From Sedimentibacter sp. (lineage in GTDB: Bacteria > Bacillota > Clostridia > Tissierellales > Sedimentibacteraceae), in assembly GCA_018436705.1 (NCBI GenBank), contig JAHDLA010000008.1, forward strand, positions 1 to 64,000: DNA of 64,000 bases, given 5' to 3'. The notes under the pieces are model-generated. The model was given only the letters and a program-made list of their open reading frames with translations. It searched no databases and was not told the DNA's origin. Positions within the stretch are counted from its first letter, which is position 1. Each line of letters begins with the position of its first letter. This document shows, in pieces, positions 25,960-35,696 of this stretch. Made by a program: the position numbers and the translations under genes.

Positions 25960-26601
25960 ATGAGAATACCAAAACATATAGGGCTTATACCCGACGGCAA
26001 TAGAAGATGGGCGGAGAACAAAGGTCTCCAAAAACAGGATGGATATGAACACGGACTTGATCCTGGCCTTCAGGCCTTAAGACTGGCAAAAAAATACGGA
26101 ATTAATGAAATTACATATTACGGTTTTACAACCGATAACTGCAAAAGGCCGCGAAATCAGATTGATGCATTTGTCAAGTCCTGCATCGACGCTGTTAATA
26201 TGATTGCAGGGGAAAATGTATCTCTTCTGGTCATAGGCAACACAAATTCTGCAATGTTTCCAAAAGAATTATTAAAATATACAAAAAGAACAGTTCTTGG
26301 GACTGGGGAAACAAAGGTAAACTTTCTTGTTAACTACGGTTGGGACTGGGATATTTCAGCCATAGGTTCAGAAAATACAAGCAGAAAAAGCATTATGGAG
26401 TCCCTTAATTCAAGAGACATATCGCGCATTGACCTGATACTCAGATGGGGAGGAAGAAAAAGACTATCTGGATTCTTACCTGTTCAATCCGTGTATTCAG
26501 ATATATATACTATTAATGAACTATGGCCAGATTTTAAGCCAGAGCAATTCCACAACGCAATTGAATGGTACAACATGCAGGATGTAACCCTTGGAGGATA
26601 A
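25960..26601 (+). CDS. Cis-prenyltransferase (UppS family) homologue
   Basis: The 213-residue protein shows the UppS signature PKHIGLIPDGNRRWAENKG, with the catalytic Asp at residue 12, and the IPP-binding segment DLILRWGGRKRLSGFLP followed by VYSDIYTINELWPDF. Canonical UppS has R-T-S-G-E-x-R-x-S-N-F and an A-Y-x-E at those sites, and is about 240-250 residues; here the TSGE part is WGGR and the Glu is Asp, and the protein is shorter. It is thus a divergent paralogue, not obviously the cell-wall undecaprenyl-PP synthase. I start at ATG 25960 because AAAGGAG lies 9 bp ahead; an earlier in-frame ATG would cover that site. Confidence 0.82.
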   Translation: MRIPKHIGLIPDGNRRWAENKGLQKQDGYEHGLDPGLQALRLAKKYGINEITYYGFTTDNCKRPRNQIDAFVKSCIDAVNMIAGENVSLLVIGNTNSAMFPKELLKYTKRTVLGTGETKVNFLVNYGWDWDISAIGSENTSRKSIMESLNSRDISRIDLILRWGGRKRLSGFLPVQSVYSDIYTINELWPDFKPEQFHNAIEWYNMQDVTLGG

Positions 26602-26911
26602 AAAAGCGCTGTTTAAAAATACATCCTATTATTTACCTCTTTTCTCTTTATGTCAATCTATTGACATATGCGGCGGTATATTGACATTGTTTATTTTTTG
26701 TTTATATTGCAACATATATACCCCGCATTAATAGATTTTTAATTACTCTGATGACCATAATTTGACACAAAGCAAAATATGTGCTCTTCAAAAACAGGTA
26801 AATAGCAGGATTTTCAACATTTGAAAATTGGTATAAAATATGCAATATAATGTATATAAACCAAAGAGGAGAGTGAACAAAAATCAGCAACATAGTTAAG
26901 GAGGAAATTTT
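26602..26911 (+). promoter_or_regulatory. Regulatory spacer upstream of NSS transporter gene
   Basis: No gene lies in these 310 bases. A perfect palindrome TGTCAAT-CT-ATTGACA occupies 26651-26666, and a further half site ATTGACA is at 26680-26686, 20 bp (two helical turns) on. At 26828-26844, TTGGTAT-N5-ATGCA preserves the GG-N10-GC spacing of sigma-54 promoters, with the palindrome about 190 bp upstream of the expected start, a distance usual for enhancer sites. An overlapping sigma-A option is TTGAAA 26821-26826 with TATAAT 26846-26851, but its spacer is 19 bp. The palindrome is certain; which promoter is used is not. Confidence 0.5.
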
Positions 26912-28426
26912 GTGAGCCAACAAAAAGAACAATGGGGAAGTCGCTGGGGCTTTATAGCAGCAAGCATTGGCATGGCTATAGGAACAGGTAATATTTGGAG
27001 ATTTCCAAGAATTGCCGCAAAAAACGGCGGTGGACCATTTATTATTGCTTGGACAATTGCTTTATTTGTATGGGCTATACCGGTGCTTATGGGAGAAATG
27101 GTAATAGGCAGAAAAACCGGGCTTGGCACCATTGGAGGATTTAGAGACTTTGTAAAAGACAAAAAAAATTATACATGGATGGGTACTTGGCTAGCCGGAG
27201 TGTGTTTGTTAATTATGTTTTATTATTCTGTTGTAATGGGATGGTGTGTAAAATACTTTACATTAGCAATATCAGGAGCATTTACTCCCGGCATGACTAC
27301 TGTAGATACTCAATCCATATGGGAAGCATTTACTACGACGCCATCGCAAACTATTTTATTCCATTTCATTTCAATGTCAGCAGCAGGATTCATAATTTAT
27401 AAAGGCGTAACAAATGGAATAGAAAAAGCATCTAAAATAATGATACCGACATTATTTGTACTATTGCTGACAGCTCTTGTCAGATCAGTAACACTTCAAG
27501 GCGCCGCAAAAGGGTTGGAGTACCTGTTTAATCCAAAGCTTAATATGCTGTTGGAGCCTAAGATCTGGCTGGAAGCATTTACACAGGCAGCTTGGTCAAC
27601 AGGAGCCGGATGGGGTTTTATTATCACCTACGGAAGTTATACAAAGAAAAAAGAAGACATAGCGGGAAATTGCATGATAATGGGTATCGGAGATAACATA
27701 GGTGCATTAATTGCAGGCATGACCGTACTGCCGGCAATATTTGCTTTATCTCCCACGGTAGAATTTGCAAATGAAGCTATCGCACAAGGAAATACAGGAA
27801 TAACATTTGTTTATTTAGCACAGCTATTTACAAAGTTGCCTGCGGGAAATGTTGTTGCCACAGTATTTTTTTTGGCAATGTCAATAGCTGCCTTATCCTC
27901 CCTTTTACCCATGATAGAGGTTGGCGTAAGAAATGTAATGGATCTTGGCTTAGATAGAAAAAAGTCAACTCTAATCATTATTATAGGGGGGTTTTTACTT
28001 GGCATACCTTCAGCTTACAGTTTAGATTTTTTAAATAATCAAGACTGGGTGTGGGGAATAGGTCTTTTGGTAAGCGGCTTATTTACTGCAATCATAATGA
28101 CAAAATTCGGACTTGAAGAAATAAGAAACAAACATATAAATACTCCGTGGTCTGACATACACGTAGGAAAATGGTTTACCATATGTGTTAGACTTTTTCC
28201 AGCTATATTTGTTTTAATTGTCGGATGGTGGGTAGCTCAGGCAATTTCATGGTACCCGGATAACTGGTGGAATCCTTTTGAAGTATTCAGTGCAGGTACA
28301 ATTCTGCTTCAAATTGCTCTGCTATTTTTGATTTCAGTATTCAGCCAAAAATATTTTACCAGACACATTGTTGCCGGGCAGCCTGTATATAATCCTTCAT
28401 CCAAAGCAGATAAAACTGAACAATAA
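26912..28426 (+). CDS. NSS-family Na+-dependent amino-acid transporter
   Basis: The 504-residue protein is a neurotransmitter:sodium symporter (LeuT fold). The N terminus has WGSRWGFIAASIGMAIG with the Na+/substrate-site motif GTGNIWRFPRIAAKNGGG in TM1, and about 12 membrane helices follow, with the TM6 region WSTGAGWGFIITYGSY and TM8 SLLPMIEVGVRNVMD. It imports an amino acid driven by sodium. The start is GTG at 26912, after AAGGAGGAAATTTT. A 34-residue MetS-like gene lies 21 bp downstream, which in Corynebacterium MetPS marks methionine/alanine importers. The substrate is therefore inferred, not seen. Confidence 0.92.
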   Translation: MSQQKEQWGSRWGFIAASIGMAIGTGNIWRFPRIAAKNGGGPFIIAWTIALFVWAIPVLMGEMVIGRKTGLGTIGGFRDFVKDKKNYTWMGTWLAGVCLLIMFYYSVVMGWCVKYFTLAISGAFTPGMTTVDTQSIWEAFTTTPSQTILFHFISMSAAGFIIYKGVTNGIEKASKIMIPTLFVLLLTALVRSVTLQGAAKGLEYLFNPKLNMLLEPKIWLEAFTQAAWSTGAGWGFIITYGSYTKKKEDIAGNCMIMGIGDNIGALIAGMTVLPAIFALSPTVEFANEAIAQGNTGITFVYLAQLFTKLPAGNVVATVFFLAMSIAALSSLLPMIEVGVRNVMDLGLDRKKSTLIIIIGGFLLGIPSAYSLDFLNNQDWVWGIGLLVSGLFTAIIMTKFGLEEIRNKHINTPWSDIHVGKWFTICVRLFPAIFVLIVGWWVAQAISWYPDNWWNPFEVFSAGTILLQIALLFLISVFSQKYFTRHIVAGQPVYNPSSKADKTEQ

Positions 28427-28447
28427 ATTTAAGGAGGAGAAAAGAAT

Positions 28448-28552
28448 ATGTCTCCTATATCAATCGTAATGATGATTATAGTTGTAGGTTCTTACAGTAT
28501 AGGTTTTGGATATTTCATAAACAAAGCCTTTAAATCTCAGCATAATAAATGA
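28448..28552 (+). CDS. MetS-like small subunit of NSS transporter
   Basis: A 34-codon gene, MSPISIVMMIIVVGSYSIG... ending in SQHNK, follows the NSS transporter by 21 bp with its own AAGGAGGAGAAAAGAAT binding site. It is one hydrophobic helix (about residues 4-24) and a short basic tail, matching the methionine/alanine import small-subunit (MetS) family, which is needed for activity of MetP-type transporters. Size, topology, spacing and partner all agree. It falls below the usual length cut-off for gene calling. Confidence 0.85.
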   Translation: MSPISIVMMIIVVGSYSIGFGYFINKAFKSQHNK

Positions 28553-28598
28553 TATGATAAATGATTATGCGAATAGGTCCATCCCCTATGTTACCTTA

Positions 28599-28648
28599 AA
28601 ACACAGGACATGGAAACCTCAAAGTATCTCCATGTCCTGTGTTTATTT
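28599..28648. terminator. Bidirectional terminator after metS-like gene and yhbY
   Basis: A 15-bp perfect stem AAACACAGGACATGG/CCATGTCCTGTGTTT (28599-28613 with 28630-28644) between convergent genes, with TTTATTTATTT following on the plus strand. Confidence 0.88.
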
Positions 28649-28937
28649 ATTTAGGCATATTTATTTGTTTTTCTTTTGACTCTCTGTATAGTACAAATTT
28701 ATTGCCTATGCTTTGTACATATTCTGCACTGACTGCTGCAGCTATTTCGTTTGCAGTGTCCTTTGCTTCAAGCATGCTATTGTTTAATATGCTTATTTTT
28801 ATCAATTCTCTGGCTTCTAATGCATCGTCTATCTGCTTTATAACATTTTCTGTTACTCCGCCCTTGCCTATCTGCATTAATGAATCTATTTTATTAGCCA
28901 AAGATTTTAAATAACTTCTTTGCTTTCCTGTAAGCAT
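28647..28937 (-). CDS. yhbY: YhbY-family CRM-domain RNA-binding protein
   Basis: The 96-residue protein is a CRM domain: LTGKQRSYLKSLANKID, the GKGGVTENVIKQIDDALEARELIK segment with the conserved GxxG loop, and the closing strands IAAAVSAEYVQSIGNKFVLYRE. These proteins bind pre-50S ribosomes and help assembly. It lies downstream of obg, a ribosome-assembly GTPase, with a 41-bp gap; the pairing is common in clostridia. AGGAGG precedes the ATG. Confidence 0.92.
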   Translation of the reverse strand: MLTGKQRSYLKSLANKIDSLMQIGKGGVTENVIKQIDDALEARELIKISILNNSMLEAKDTANEIAAAVSAEYVQSIGNKFVLYRESKEKQINMPK

Positions 28938-28978
28938 CGTTCCTCCTAATAATAAAACTTCTTTCTTAATTGCTGATT

Positions 28979-30292
<1,314 letters not shown>

Positions 30293-30324
30293 TCACCCTA
30301 TGTAGCCGCTCTCTGCTTTATAAT

Positions 30325-30350
30325 ACAAAAAACCTACCTTAACGGTAGGT
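30325..30350 (-). terminator. Terminator after rpmA
   Basis: Stem ACCTACC/GGTAGGT with a 5-nt loop and a run of six T on the minus strand, 11 bp after the rpmA stop. It insulates the L21-Prp-L27 unit from obg. Confidence 0.9.
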
Positions 30351-30361
30351 GCTTTTGCTTA

Positions 30362-30655
30362 TTATGCTTCTAATTCACTTGGATATACACTAACTTGTTT
30401 TCTTGTTTTGTCTTTTCTTTCGAACTTCACTTTTCCGCTTACCAGTGCGAACAATGTATCGTCGCTTCCGATACCTACGTTTAATCCTGGATGAAGCTTA
30501 GTTCCTCTTTGTCTTACAAGTATATTTCCCGCCAATACGAATTGACCGTCAGTTCTTTTTACTCCGAGTCTCTTAGAATTGCTATCACGACCGTTTTTAG
30601 AGCTACCAACACCTTTTTTATGTGCAAATAACTGTAAATTTAATTTCAATAACAT
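30362..30655 (-). CDS. rpmA: 50S ribosomal protein L27, with cleavable N-extension
   Basis: The 97-residue protein begins [18 protein letters not shown]. The NLQLF segment is the Firmicutes-type extension that is removed by the protease Prp before A-H-K-K-G, and its removal is needed because the N terminus of L27 reaches the peptidyl-transferase centre. The prp gene lies directly upstream, 2 bp away, giving an enzyme-substrate pair in one operon (rplU-prp-rpmA). Confidence 0.97.
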   Translation of the reverse strand: MLLKLNLQLFAHKKGVGSSKNGRDSNSKRLGVKRTDGQFVLAGNILVRQRGTKLHPGLNVGIGSDDTLFALVSGKVKFERKDKTRKQVSVYPSELEA

Positions 30656-30657
30656 GG

Positions 30658-30987
30658 TTACACCTCCTCAAATTTAAGTGTAATATAATCGCTGTAATCT
30701 TCCAGTAATAATTCTATTCCTACCATGAAACACCTGTAAACAACATCGGTTTTATCATTGTTTTCCAATGTTCTCAAACTCATCAGTCCGGTTTCTTCAT
30801 CAACACGGCAACTTATATTTTTAGCTTCAATTCCCGCAACTAAGTTGATTGAATTGAGAGCCGTATAGCTCAATATAGATACCGATGAGCACACTATGTC
30901 CATTCCATGTTCAGCGTAACCAGAGTGTCCTTCAACAATAAAGCCCTGGATTTCTTCGCCGGTTCTGTATATAGTAACTGTAATCAT
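30658..30987 (-). CDS. prp: Ribosomal-processing cysteine protease Prp
   Basis: The 109-residue protease cuts the N-terminal extension of L27. The catalytic pair is visible in [21 protein letters not shown] (split here: His21 and Cys33, 11 residues apart, as in the family). It sits between rplU (3 bp away) and rpmA (2 bp). The universal neighbourhood plus the extension on L27 make the assignment safe; older names are YsxB/DUF464. Confidence 0.95.
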   Translation of the reverse strand: MITVTIYRTGEEIQGFIVEGHSGYAEHGMDIVCSSVSILSYTALNSINLVAGIEAKNISCRVDEETGLMSLRTLENNDKTDVVYRCFMVGIELLLEDYSDYITLKFEEV

Positions 30988-30990
30988 AGA

Positions 30991-31302
30991 CTAACCAACA
31001 ATTTTTTCAATTTTAATCTGTGTATATGGTTGACGATGTCCTTGTTTTTTTCTGTAGTCTTTTTTTGCTTTGTATTTGAAAATAATTATTTTCTTTGCTT
31101 TATCCTGTTTTTCTACTAAGCCTTCAACTACAGCTCCATCAACATATGGTTTTCCAACATTTAATTTACCTTCTTCTGCAACAAGTAAAACTTTATCGAA
31201 TTTTACTTGCTCACCTTCAGCAATGTTTAATTTTTCAACTCTTATAACATCGCCTTCCTGAACTCTGTATTGTTTCCCACCTGTTTCAATAACTGCGTAC
31301 AT
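30991..31302 (-). CDS. rplU: 50S ribosomal protein L21
   Basis: The 103-residue protein, [18 protein letters not shown]... to [13 protein letters not shown], is a full-length L21, which binds 23S rRNA next to L20. I start at 31302 with AGAGGAGGTAAGTTT ahead; the longer ORF to 31392 reads through the leader RNA. First gene of rplU-prp-rpmA, with its own promoter and leader. Confidence 0.98.
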   Translation of the reverse strand: MYAVIETGGKQYRVQEGDVIRVEKLNIAEGEQVKFDKVLLVAEEGKLNVGKPYVDGAVVEGLVEKQDKAKKIIIFKYKAKKDYRKKQGHRQPYTQIKIEKIVG

Positions 31303-31327
31303 AAACTTACCTCCTCTTCCCAGTCTC

Positions 31328-31368
31328 GCCATTGCAGGTACATAAAGTTTTAACCTGATCCGTGCGGC
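31328..31368 (-). ncRNA. L21 leader RNA (autoregulatory)
   Basis: Between promoter and start codon of rplU, the RNA can fold as GCC ... CAGGT-loop-ACCTG ... AATGGCGAG: inner stem 31353-31357 with 31335-31339, outer stem 31366-31368 with 31328-31330. This agrees with my memory of the Firmicutes L21 leader, in which excess L21 is thought to repress its operon. The fold is visible; the family match is from memory. Confidence 0.65.
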
Positions 31369-31382
31369 TCTTACAAAATAAA

Positions 31383-31411
31383 AGTTTACCAAACAAATCC
31401 TTGTTTGTCAA
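31383..31411 (-). promoter_or_regulatory. Sigma-A promoter of rplU-prp-rpmA
   Basis: TTGACA (31406-31411), 17-bp spacer, TAAACT (31383-31388) on the minus strand, directly after the rng stop codon. The same -10 variant occurs in promoter P2 of the left-end cluster. Confidence 0.85.
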
Positions 31412-31412
31412 C

Positions 31413-32912
31413 TTATTTTTGCTTTATTATGCTATTAATATAATCCAGTTTCCCCATTTTTTCAATAACTATTTCATCGGTAAGGATGTTTTCGTCTTTT
31501 TTAAAATAAATTTTTATCCCGTACTTTTTTTCAATATTTTCGGCAATATCCATCCAATCATTAACTATCTTGTTGTTTGTGATACAACCGACACTTAATA
31601 TTACCGCTTCGCAGGAGGTGTTTTTTTTGATTTTTTTAACTATACTCTCGATTTTAAGGAATATAAAAACTTTTGAACCGGTTCTTCCTCCGCCTCTGCA
31701 ATGTGTACATTCCTCTGTTATTATATTAAAGAAATTTTCTTTATCTTTTTTTCTTGTTATCTCCATAAGATTCAGTTTTGTCATGCCCAGAATGTTTGTT
31801 TTAGCCTTATCTTCCTTAAAAACCCGCTTAGCTTTATTAATTATCAAATTTATATTTTCTTTGCTCTTAACGTCTATAAAATCAATTATTATAATTCCGC
31901 TTATATTCCTCAGCTTAACCTGTCTTGCTATCTCTTCAAGAGCACTAAGGTTTATTTCCAATGCTGTTTGTTCCATGCTTTCGCTTCCCACATATTTCCC
32001 GCTGTTTACGTCTATTACAGTTAATGCCTCTGTAACATCGATAAATATTGAGCCTCCGTTGTCAAGCTCAACTTTTCTTTCAAATAACATGCTTATCTGT
32101 TTTTCAACATTAAGCGTTTCAAATGCTCCCGGTGATTCAATTATGGAAATGTTTTTAAACTTTTCAGAATCATACCTTCTTATGAGAGCTAAAATATTAT
32201 CCTTAGTTTTTTTGTCCTCCGCATATATTTGGTCTACCGTAGAATCAACGTAATCCATGAATAATTTTTCAACTATTGAATTGCTTTGGTATAGAAGCTT
32301 GGGAGCATAAGAATAATTATATTCCTGCTCTATCTGAGCGAATGCAGATGAAAGCAAGTTATACTCCTTCTCAACTTCTTCTTTTGGACACCCTTCGGAG
32401 AACGTTCGGAATATCATTCCATTTCCGTTCTTCATTATCTCTTTCCCGATTTTCTCCAGGCGCTTGCGCTCACCAATATCATTTATTTTTTTGGAAATAT
32501 TGACTTCTGTGCTCTTAGGTATAAATGCAATGTATTTGCCTGAAAGAGATACATCCGTTGTAACAGCAATATTTTTCTCGCCCATTGGCTCTCTGGTAAT
32601 TTGAACCAACAGTTCATCTCCCTTTTTCAAAACCTTGCTTATGTTTTTAACAGCTCTTTTTTTAATGTTCTTTTCTTTCAAAAATTTATCTGAAAGCAAA
32701 TCATCTAAAAAAAGATACGCATTTTTTTCAAGTCCCACATCCACAAAGGCTGCTTCCATCCCAGGAAGAATATTAACTACTCGTCCCTTGTAAATGTTAC
32801 GTATTACGCCCCTGTTAGTTTTTTCTTCATGCATATAATCAATTAGTCTGCCATTCTCTAAAATGGCAAACTGATCAAAGAATGCTGAACTATTAATTAA
32901 AATCTGTTTCAT
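31413..32912 (-). CDS. rng: Ribonuclease E/G family endoribonuclease
   Basis: The 499-residue protein carries an S1 RNA-binding domain near the N terminus (about 35-110, GVIRNIYKGRVVNILPGMEAAF) and the RNase H-like catalytic core with the two Mg2+ aspartates in FIDVTEALTVIDVNSGK and IIIIDFIDVKS. A CTHCRGGG zinc-link motif lies near residue 400, used for tetramer assembly in RNase E. It has no long C-terminal scaffold, so it is RNase G-like, processing 16S 5' ends and mRNAs. Start ATG 32912 follows GTGAGGGG; the preceding gene ends 28 bp upstream. Confidence 0.93.
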   Translation of the reverse strand: MKQILINSSAFFDQFAILENGRLIDYMHEEKTNRGVIRNIYKGRVVNILPGMEAAFVDVGLEKNAYLFLDDLLSDKFLKEKNIKKRAVKNISKVLKKGDELLVQITREPMGEKNIAVTTDVSLSGKYIAFIPKSTEVNISKKINDIGERKRLEKIGKEIMKNGNGMIFRTFSEGCPKEEVEKEYNLLSSAFAQIEQEYNYSYAPKLLYQSNSIVEKLFMDYVDSTVDQIYAEDKKTKDNILALIRRYDSEKFKNISIIESPGAFETLNVEKQISMLFERKVELDNGGSIFIDVTEALTVIDVNSGKYVGSESMEQTALEINLSALEEIARQVKLRNISGIIIIDFIDVKSKENINLIINKAKRVFKEDKAKTNILGMTKLNLMEITRKKDKENFFNIITEECTHCRGGGRTGSKVFIFLKIESIVKKIKKNTSCEAVILSVGCITNNKIVNDWMDIAENIEKKYGIKIYFKKDENILTDEIVIEKMGKLDYINSIIKQK

Positions 32913-32940
32913 AATACCCCTCACATACTGACAATCAACC

Positions 32941-33621
32941 TTATAGTATAGGTTGCATATCCTTATCAAGAGCATCTACTTTCATAATCGTATGATAATC
33001 AACATTAAACGCTCTATCATTTATAAGCTTTAGAAGTTCATCAACTTTCATGCTTCCTGATTCAGAAGTAATAAAGACAGCTTCTATCTTAGCTTTATTA
33101 TCTCCAGACTTTTCAGCCTTCAGATAACTTATATATTCTTTTGTGTTCATTTCTTTATTGACAAGCTTTTTTTTCTTGTTCTTTTTCTGCCTGATGTAAA
33201 CTACACCTGTTTCAAGTATTTCAGACAACAGATTATTTAATCTATCTATATCTAAATTTTCAGATTCAATTCCTATTATATATTCCGCATAAGCGCATCT
33301 TGCCATAATTGAATTTGCATTATCTAAACAGCTAGACTTTATTATCTGCATTTCCTTGGGCATTACCAAATTCATTCTTCTTTTGAATTCCTCTGGAGGA
33401 AGGTTTTCGTTGAGTTCAATCTCAAAATACTCCCCTATGCTTTCTGTTCCGAGAGAAAGAGGAAATCCAAAGGACGTCTTCATGTGTGGATTGAAACCCT
33501 CAGAATATTTTGCTCGAATTCCCGCCCTGTTAACAGATCTTTGAATAAACCTTAACACATCTAAATGTGATATATACTTCAAATTTCCAGTCTTGCTATA
33601 TTTATTTATTATTTTGCACAT
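32941..33621 (-). CDS. TIGR03936/DUF2344 protein
   Basis: The 226-residue protein starts CKIINKYSKTGNLKYISHLD, with the later segment YSEGFNPHMKTSFGFPLSLG, both hallmarks of the radical-SAM-linked DUF2344 family (TIGR03936). It almost always sits next to a TIGR03960 radical SAM protein and RNase G, as here. Function unproven; an RNA-modification role is a guess from that company. It overlaps the end of the radical SAM gene by 20 bp. I take ATG 33621; GTG 33633 is possible, since AGGGGG is nearer to the ATG at a slightly long 11 bp. Confidence 0.88.
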   Translation of the reverse strand: MCKIINKYSKTGNLKYISHLDVLRFIQRSVNRAGIRAKYSEGFNPHMKTSFGFPLSLGTESIGEYFEIELNENLPPEEFKRRMNLVMPKEMQIIKSSCLDNANSIMARCAYAEYIIGIESENLDIDRLNNLLSEILETGVVYIRQKKNKKKKLVNKEMNTKEYISYLKAEKSGDNKAKIEAVFITSESGSMKVDELLKLINDRAFNVDYHTIMKVDALDKDMQPIL

Positions 33622-35464
33622 GCGGACAGGCACCCCCTATAAGTCTGTGATTGACACCGCAGTTTGTGCAACCGAGTCTGCAATCATGCGTTGTCATAGC
33701 TTCAAGTGATTTTTCATATTCGCTGACTAGATATTTCTTGCTTACGCCAACGTCAATAAAATCCCAAGGCAAAACTTCTGTAATGTCTCTCTGCCTTTTT
33801 GCAAAGAAATCCGGATCAACATTTGTTTCATTAAATGCTTCCATCCACTTATCAAAATCAAACATGTCATACCATCCGTCAAAGCGGCATCCTTTTTCCC
33901 AAGCACTTATCAATACTTTGGATAGACGCCTGTCTCCACGGGCGAACACTGCCTCGAGATAACTAAGCTTTGGCTCGTGATAACTGAAGGACACTTTTTT
34001 GTCTTTTATTTCTCTTTGCAGCATCTTAGCTTTATCATAAAACTCTTCTATACTGTTCTGAGCCATCCACTGGAACGGAGTAAATGGTTTTGGGACAAAA
34101 CAAGATGCACTTGAATTGATTTTAAGGTTTCCTTTTATTTCTTCCCTAGGTCTTGCAAAAAACTTGTCTTTTATTTTGTATGAAAGCTCCTTTATTCCAA
34201 GAACATCTTCCATAGTTTCACCAGGCAAGCCAATCATAAAATACAATTTAACCGTCGACCAACCTAATTTAAATGCAGTTTCAACAGGTCCTAAAATTTG
34301 CTCCTCTGTAAGGTTTTTATTTATTACATCTCTCATTCTCTGAGTTCCTGCTTCCGGAGCAAATGTAAGCCCAGACTTACGGACTTCCTGCAGCCTTTGT
34401 ATTATATCGAATGTCATTGAATCAAGTCTAAGTGAAGGCAGAGAGATACTTATATTATCATTTTCATATTTATCTAAAAGTTTTAAAGTAAGGTCTGGCA
34501 AGCATGAATAGTCACCGGAGCTCAGTGATGTAAGTGATATTTCGTCGTGTCCTGTAGAATTAAGCATGCTTTCCGCTTGATTAACAAGAGTATCGACCTT
34601 TTTCTCCCTTACAGGTCTGTAAACCATCCCCGCTTGACAGAAGCGGCATCCTCTTGTGCATCCTCTGAACAGCTCAAGAACTACTCTGTCATGAACAACA
34701 TCAATGTAAGGAAGAATACTTTTGTCAGGATAATAAACTTTGTCCATATCCTTTATTATTCGTTTTGTAATGACGTCCTTAGCATTATTGTTTAATACTT
34801 TTCTTTCCTTAATAGTATTATCTTCATTATATACTTCCTCATAAAATTGAGGTACATATATTCCTTCAAGCTGTGCGGCTTTTTCTAAAAATTTAAGTTT
34901 GTTAAACCCGTTTAGTTTTTCTTTTTCATAAATACCCAAAAGCTCCGGCAAAAGTTCCTCTGCCTCTCCGACTGTAAATAAATCTACAATTTCGTGGAGC
35001 GGCTCCGGATTATATGCGCAAGGTCCTCCGGCAATAACAATGGGCATGTTGTCTGTTCTATCCTTTGCTCTTAACGGTATTTCTCCCAGATCAAGCATAT
35101 TCAAAATGTTTGTATAGCTCATTTCATACTGAAGGGTAAAACCTATAAAATCAAATTCTTTCAGCTCATCCTTGCTTTCCAAACCATATAAAGGTATACT
35201 GTTTTTTCGCATTACTTCTTCCATGTCAGTCCACGGTGCAAACACCCTTTCACACCAAACATTTTCAATACTGTTTAGCATGTGATATAGAATATGAAGT
35301 CCCGTATGCGACATTCCTACCTCATAAACATCGGGAAATGCAAAAGCAAATCTAACGCTTACTTTTTCTTTGTCTTTAACAACCGAATTCAGTTCGCTTC
35401 CTACATATCTTGCAGGCTTTTCTACGCTTAACAACTCTCTGTCAAGCTTCTTTACATCTATCAT
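33602..35464 (-). CDS. TIGR03960-family B12-type radical SAM protein
   Basis: The 620-residue protein has an N-terminal B12-binding-like domain (FAFPDVYEVGMSHTGLHILY; VIAGGPCAYNPEPLHEIVD) and a radical SAM core with LFRGCTRGCRFCQAGM (about residue 265) as the cluster-binding CxxxCxxC. The C terminus ends with TTHDCRLGCTNCGVN, a cysteine-rich tail that may hold another metal. It forms a unit with DUF2344 and rng; the conserved trio suggests action on RNA or the translation apparatus, unproven. Start at 35464 (AGAAAGGATTAAC ahead, family begins here); an in-frame ATG 99 bp earlier lacks a binding site. Confidence 0.9.
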   Translation of the reverse strand: MIDVKKLDRELLSVEKPARYVGSELNSVVKDKEKVSVRFAFAFPDVYEVGMSHTGLHILYHMLNSIENVWCERVFAPWTDMEEVMRKNSIPLYGLESKDELKEFDFIGFTLQYEMSYTNILNMLDLGEIPLRAKDRTDNMPIVIAGGPCAYNPEPLHEIVDLFTVGEAEELLPELLGIYEKEKLNGFNKLKFLEKAAQLEGIYVPQFYEEVYNEDNTIKERKVLNNNAKDVITKRIIKDMDKVYYPDKSILPYIDVVHDRVVLELFRGCTRGCRFCQAGMVYRPVREKKVDTLVNQAESMLNSTGHDEISLTSLSSGDYSCLPDLTLKLLDKYENDNISISLPSLRLDSMTFDIIQRLQEVRKSGLTFAPEAGTQRMRDVINKNLTEEQILGPVETAFKLGWSTVKLYFMIGLPGETMEDVLGIKELSYKIKDKFFARPREEIKGNLKINSSASCFVPKPFTPFQWMAQNSIEEFYDKAKMLQREIKDKKVSFSYHEPKLSYLEAVFARGDRRLSKVLISAWEKGCRFDGWYDMFDFDKWMEAFNETNVDPDFFAKRQRDITEVLPWDFIDVGVSKKYLVSEYEKSLEAMTTHDCRLGCTNCGVNHRLIGGACPHVQNNK

Positions 35465-35696
35465 GTTAATCCTTTCTATTTTGGCGGCGATTATTTGAGA
35501 ATTATCTCTCACACTATTTATTCTGTTATATTGTACCATATAAATTCTAAAATATTTTATCATAGGCTAATTCAAATAACAACTTCAATTTATTTGAGAT
35601 ACTCATGAAGTTTTAATTCTGCGTTTAAGACTATAATTTTGTTGAAAAACCATGGCAAATATTATAATATAAAATAAGAAAAAAACGGAGGCTGAA

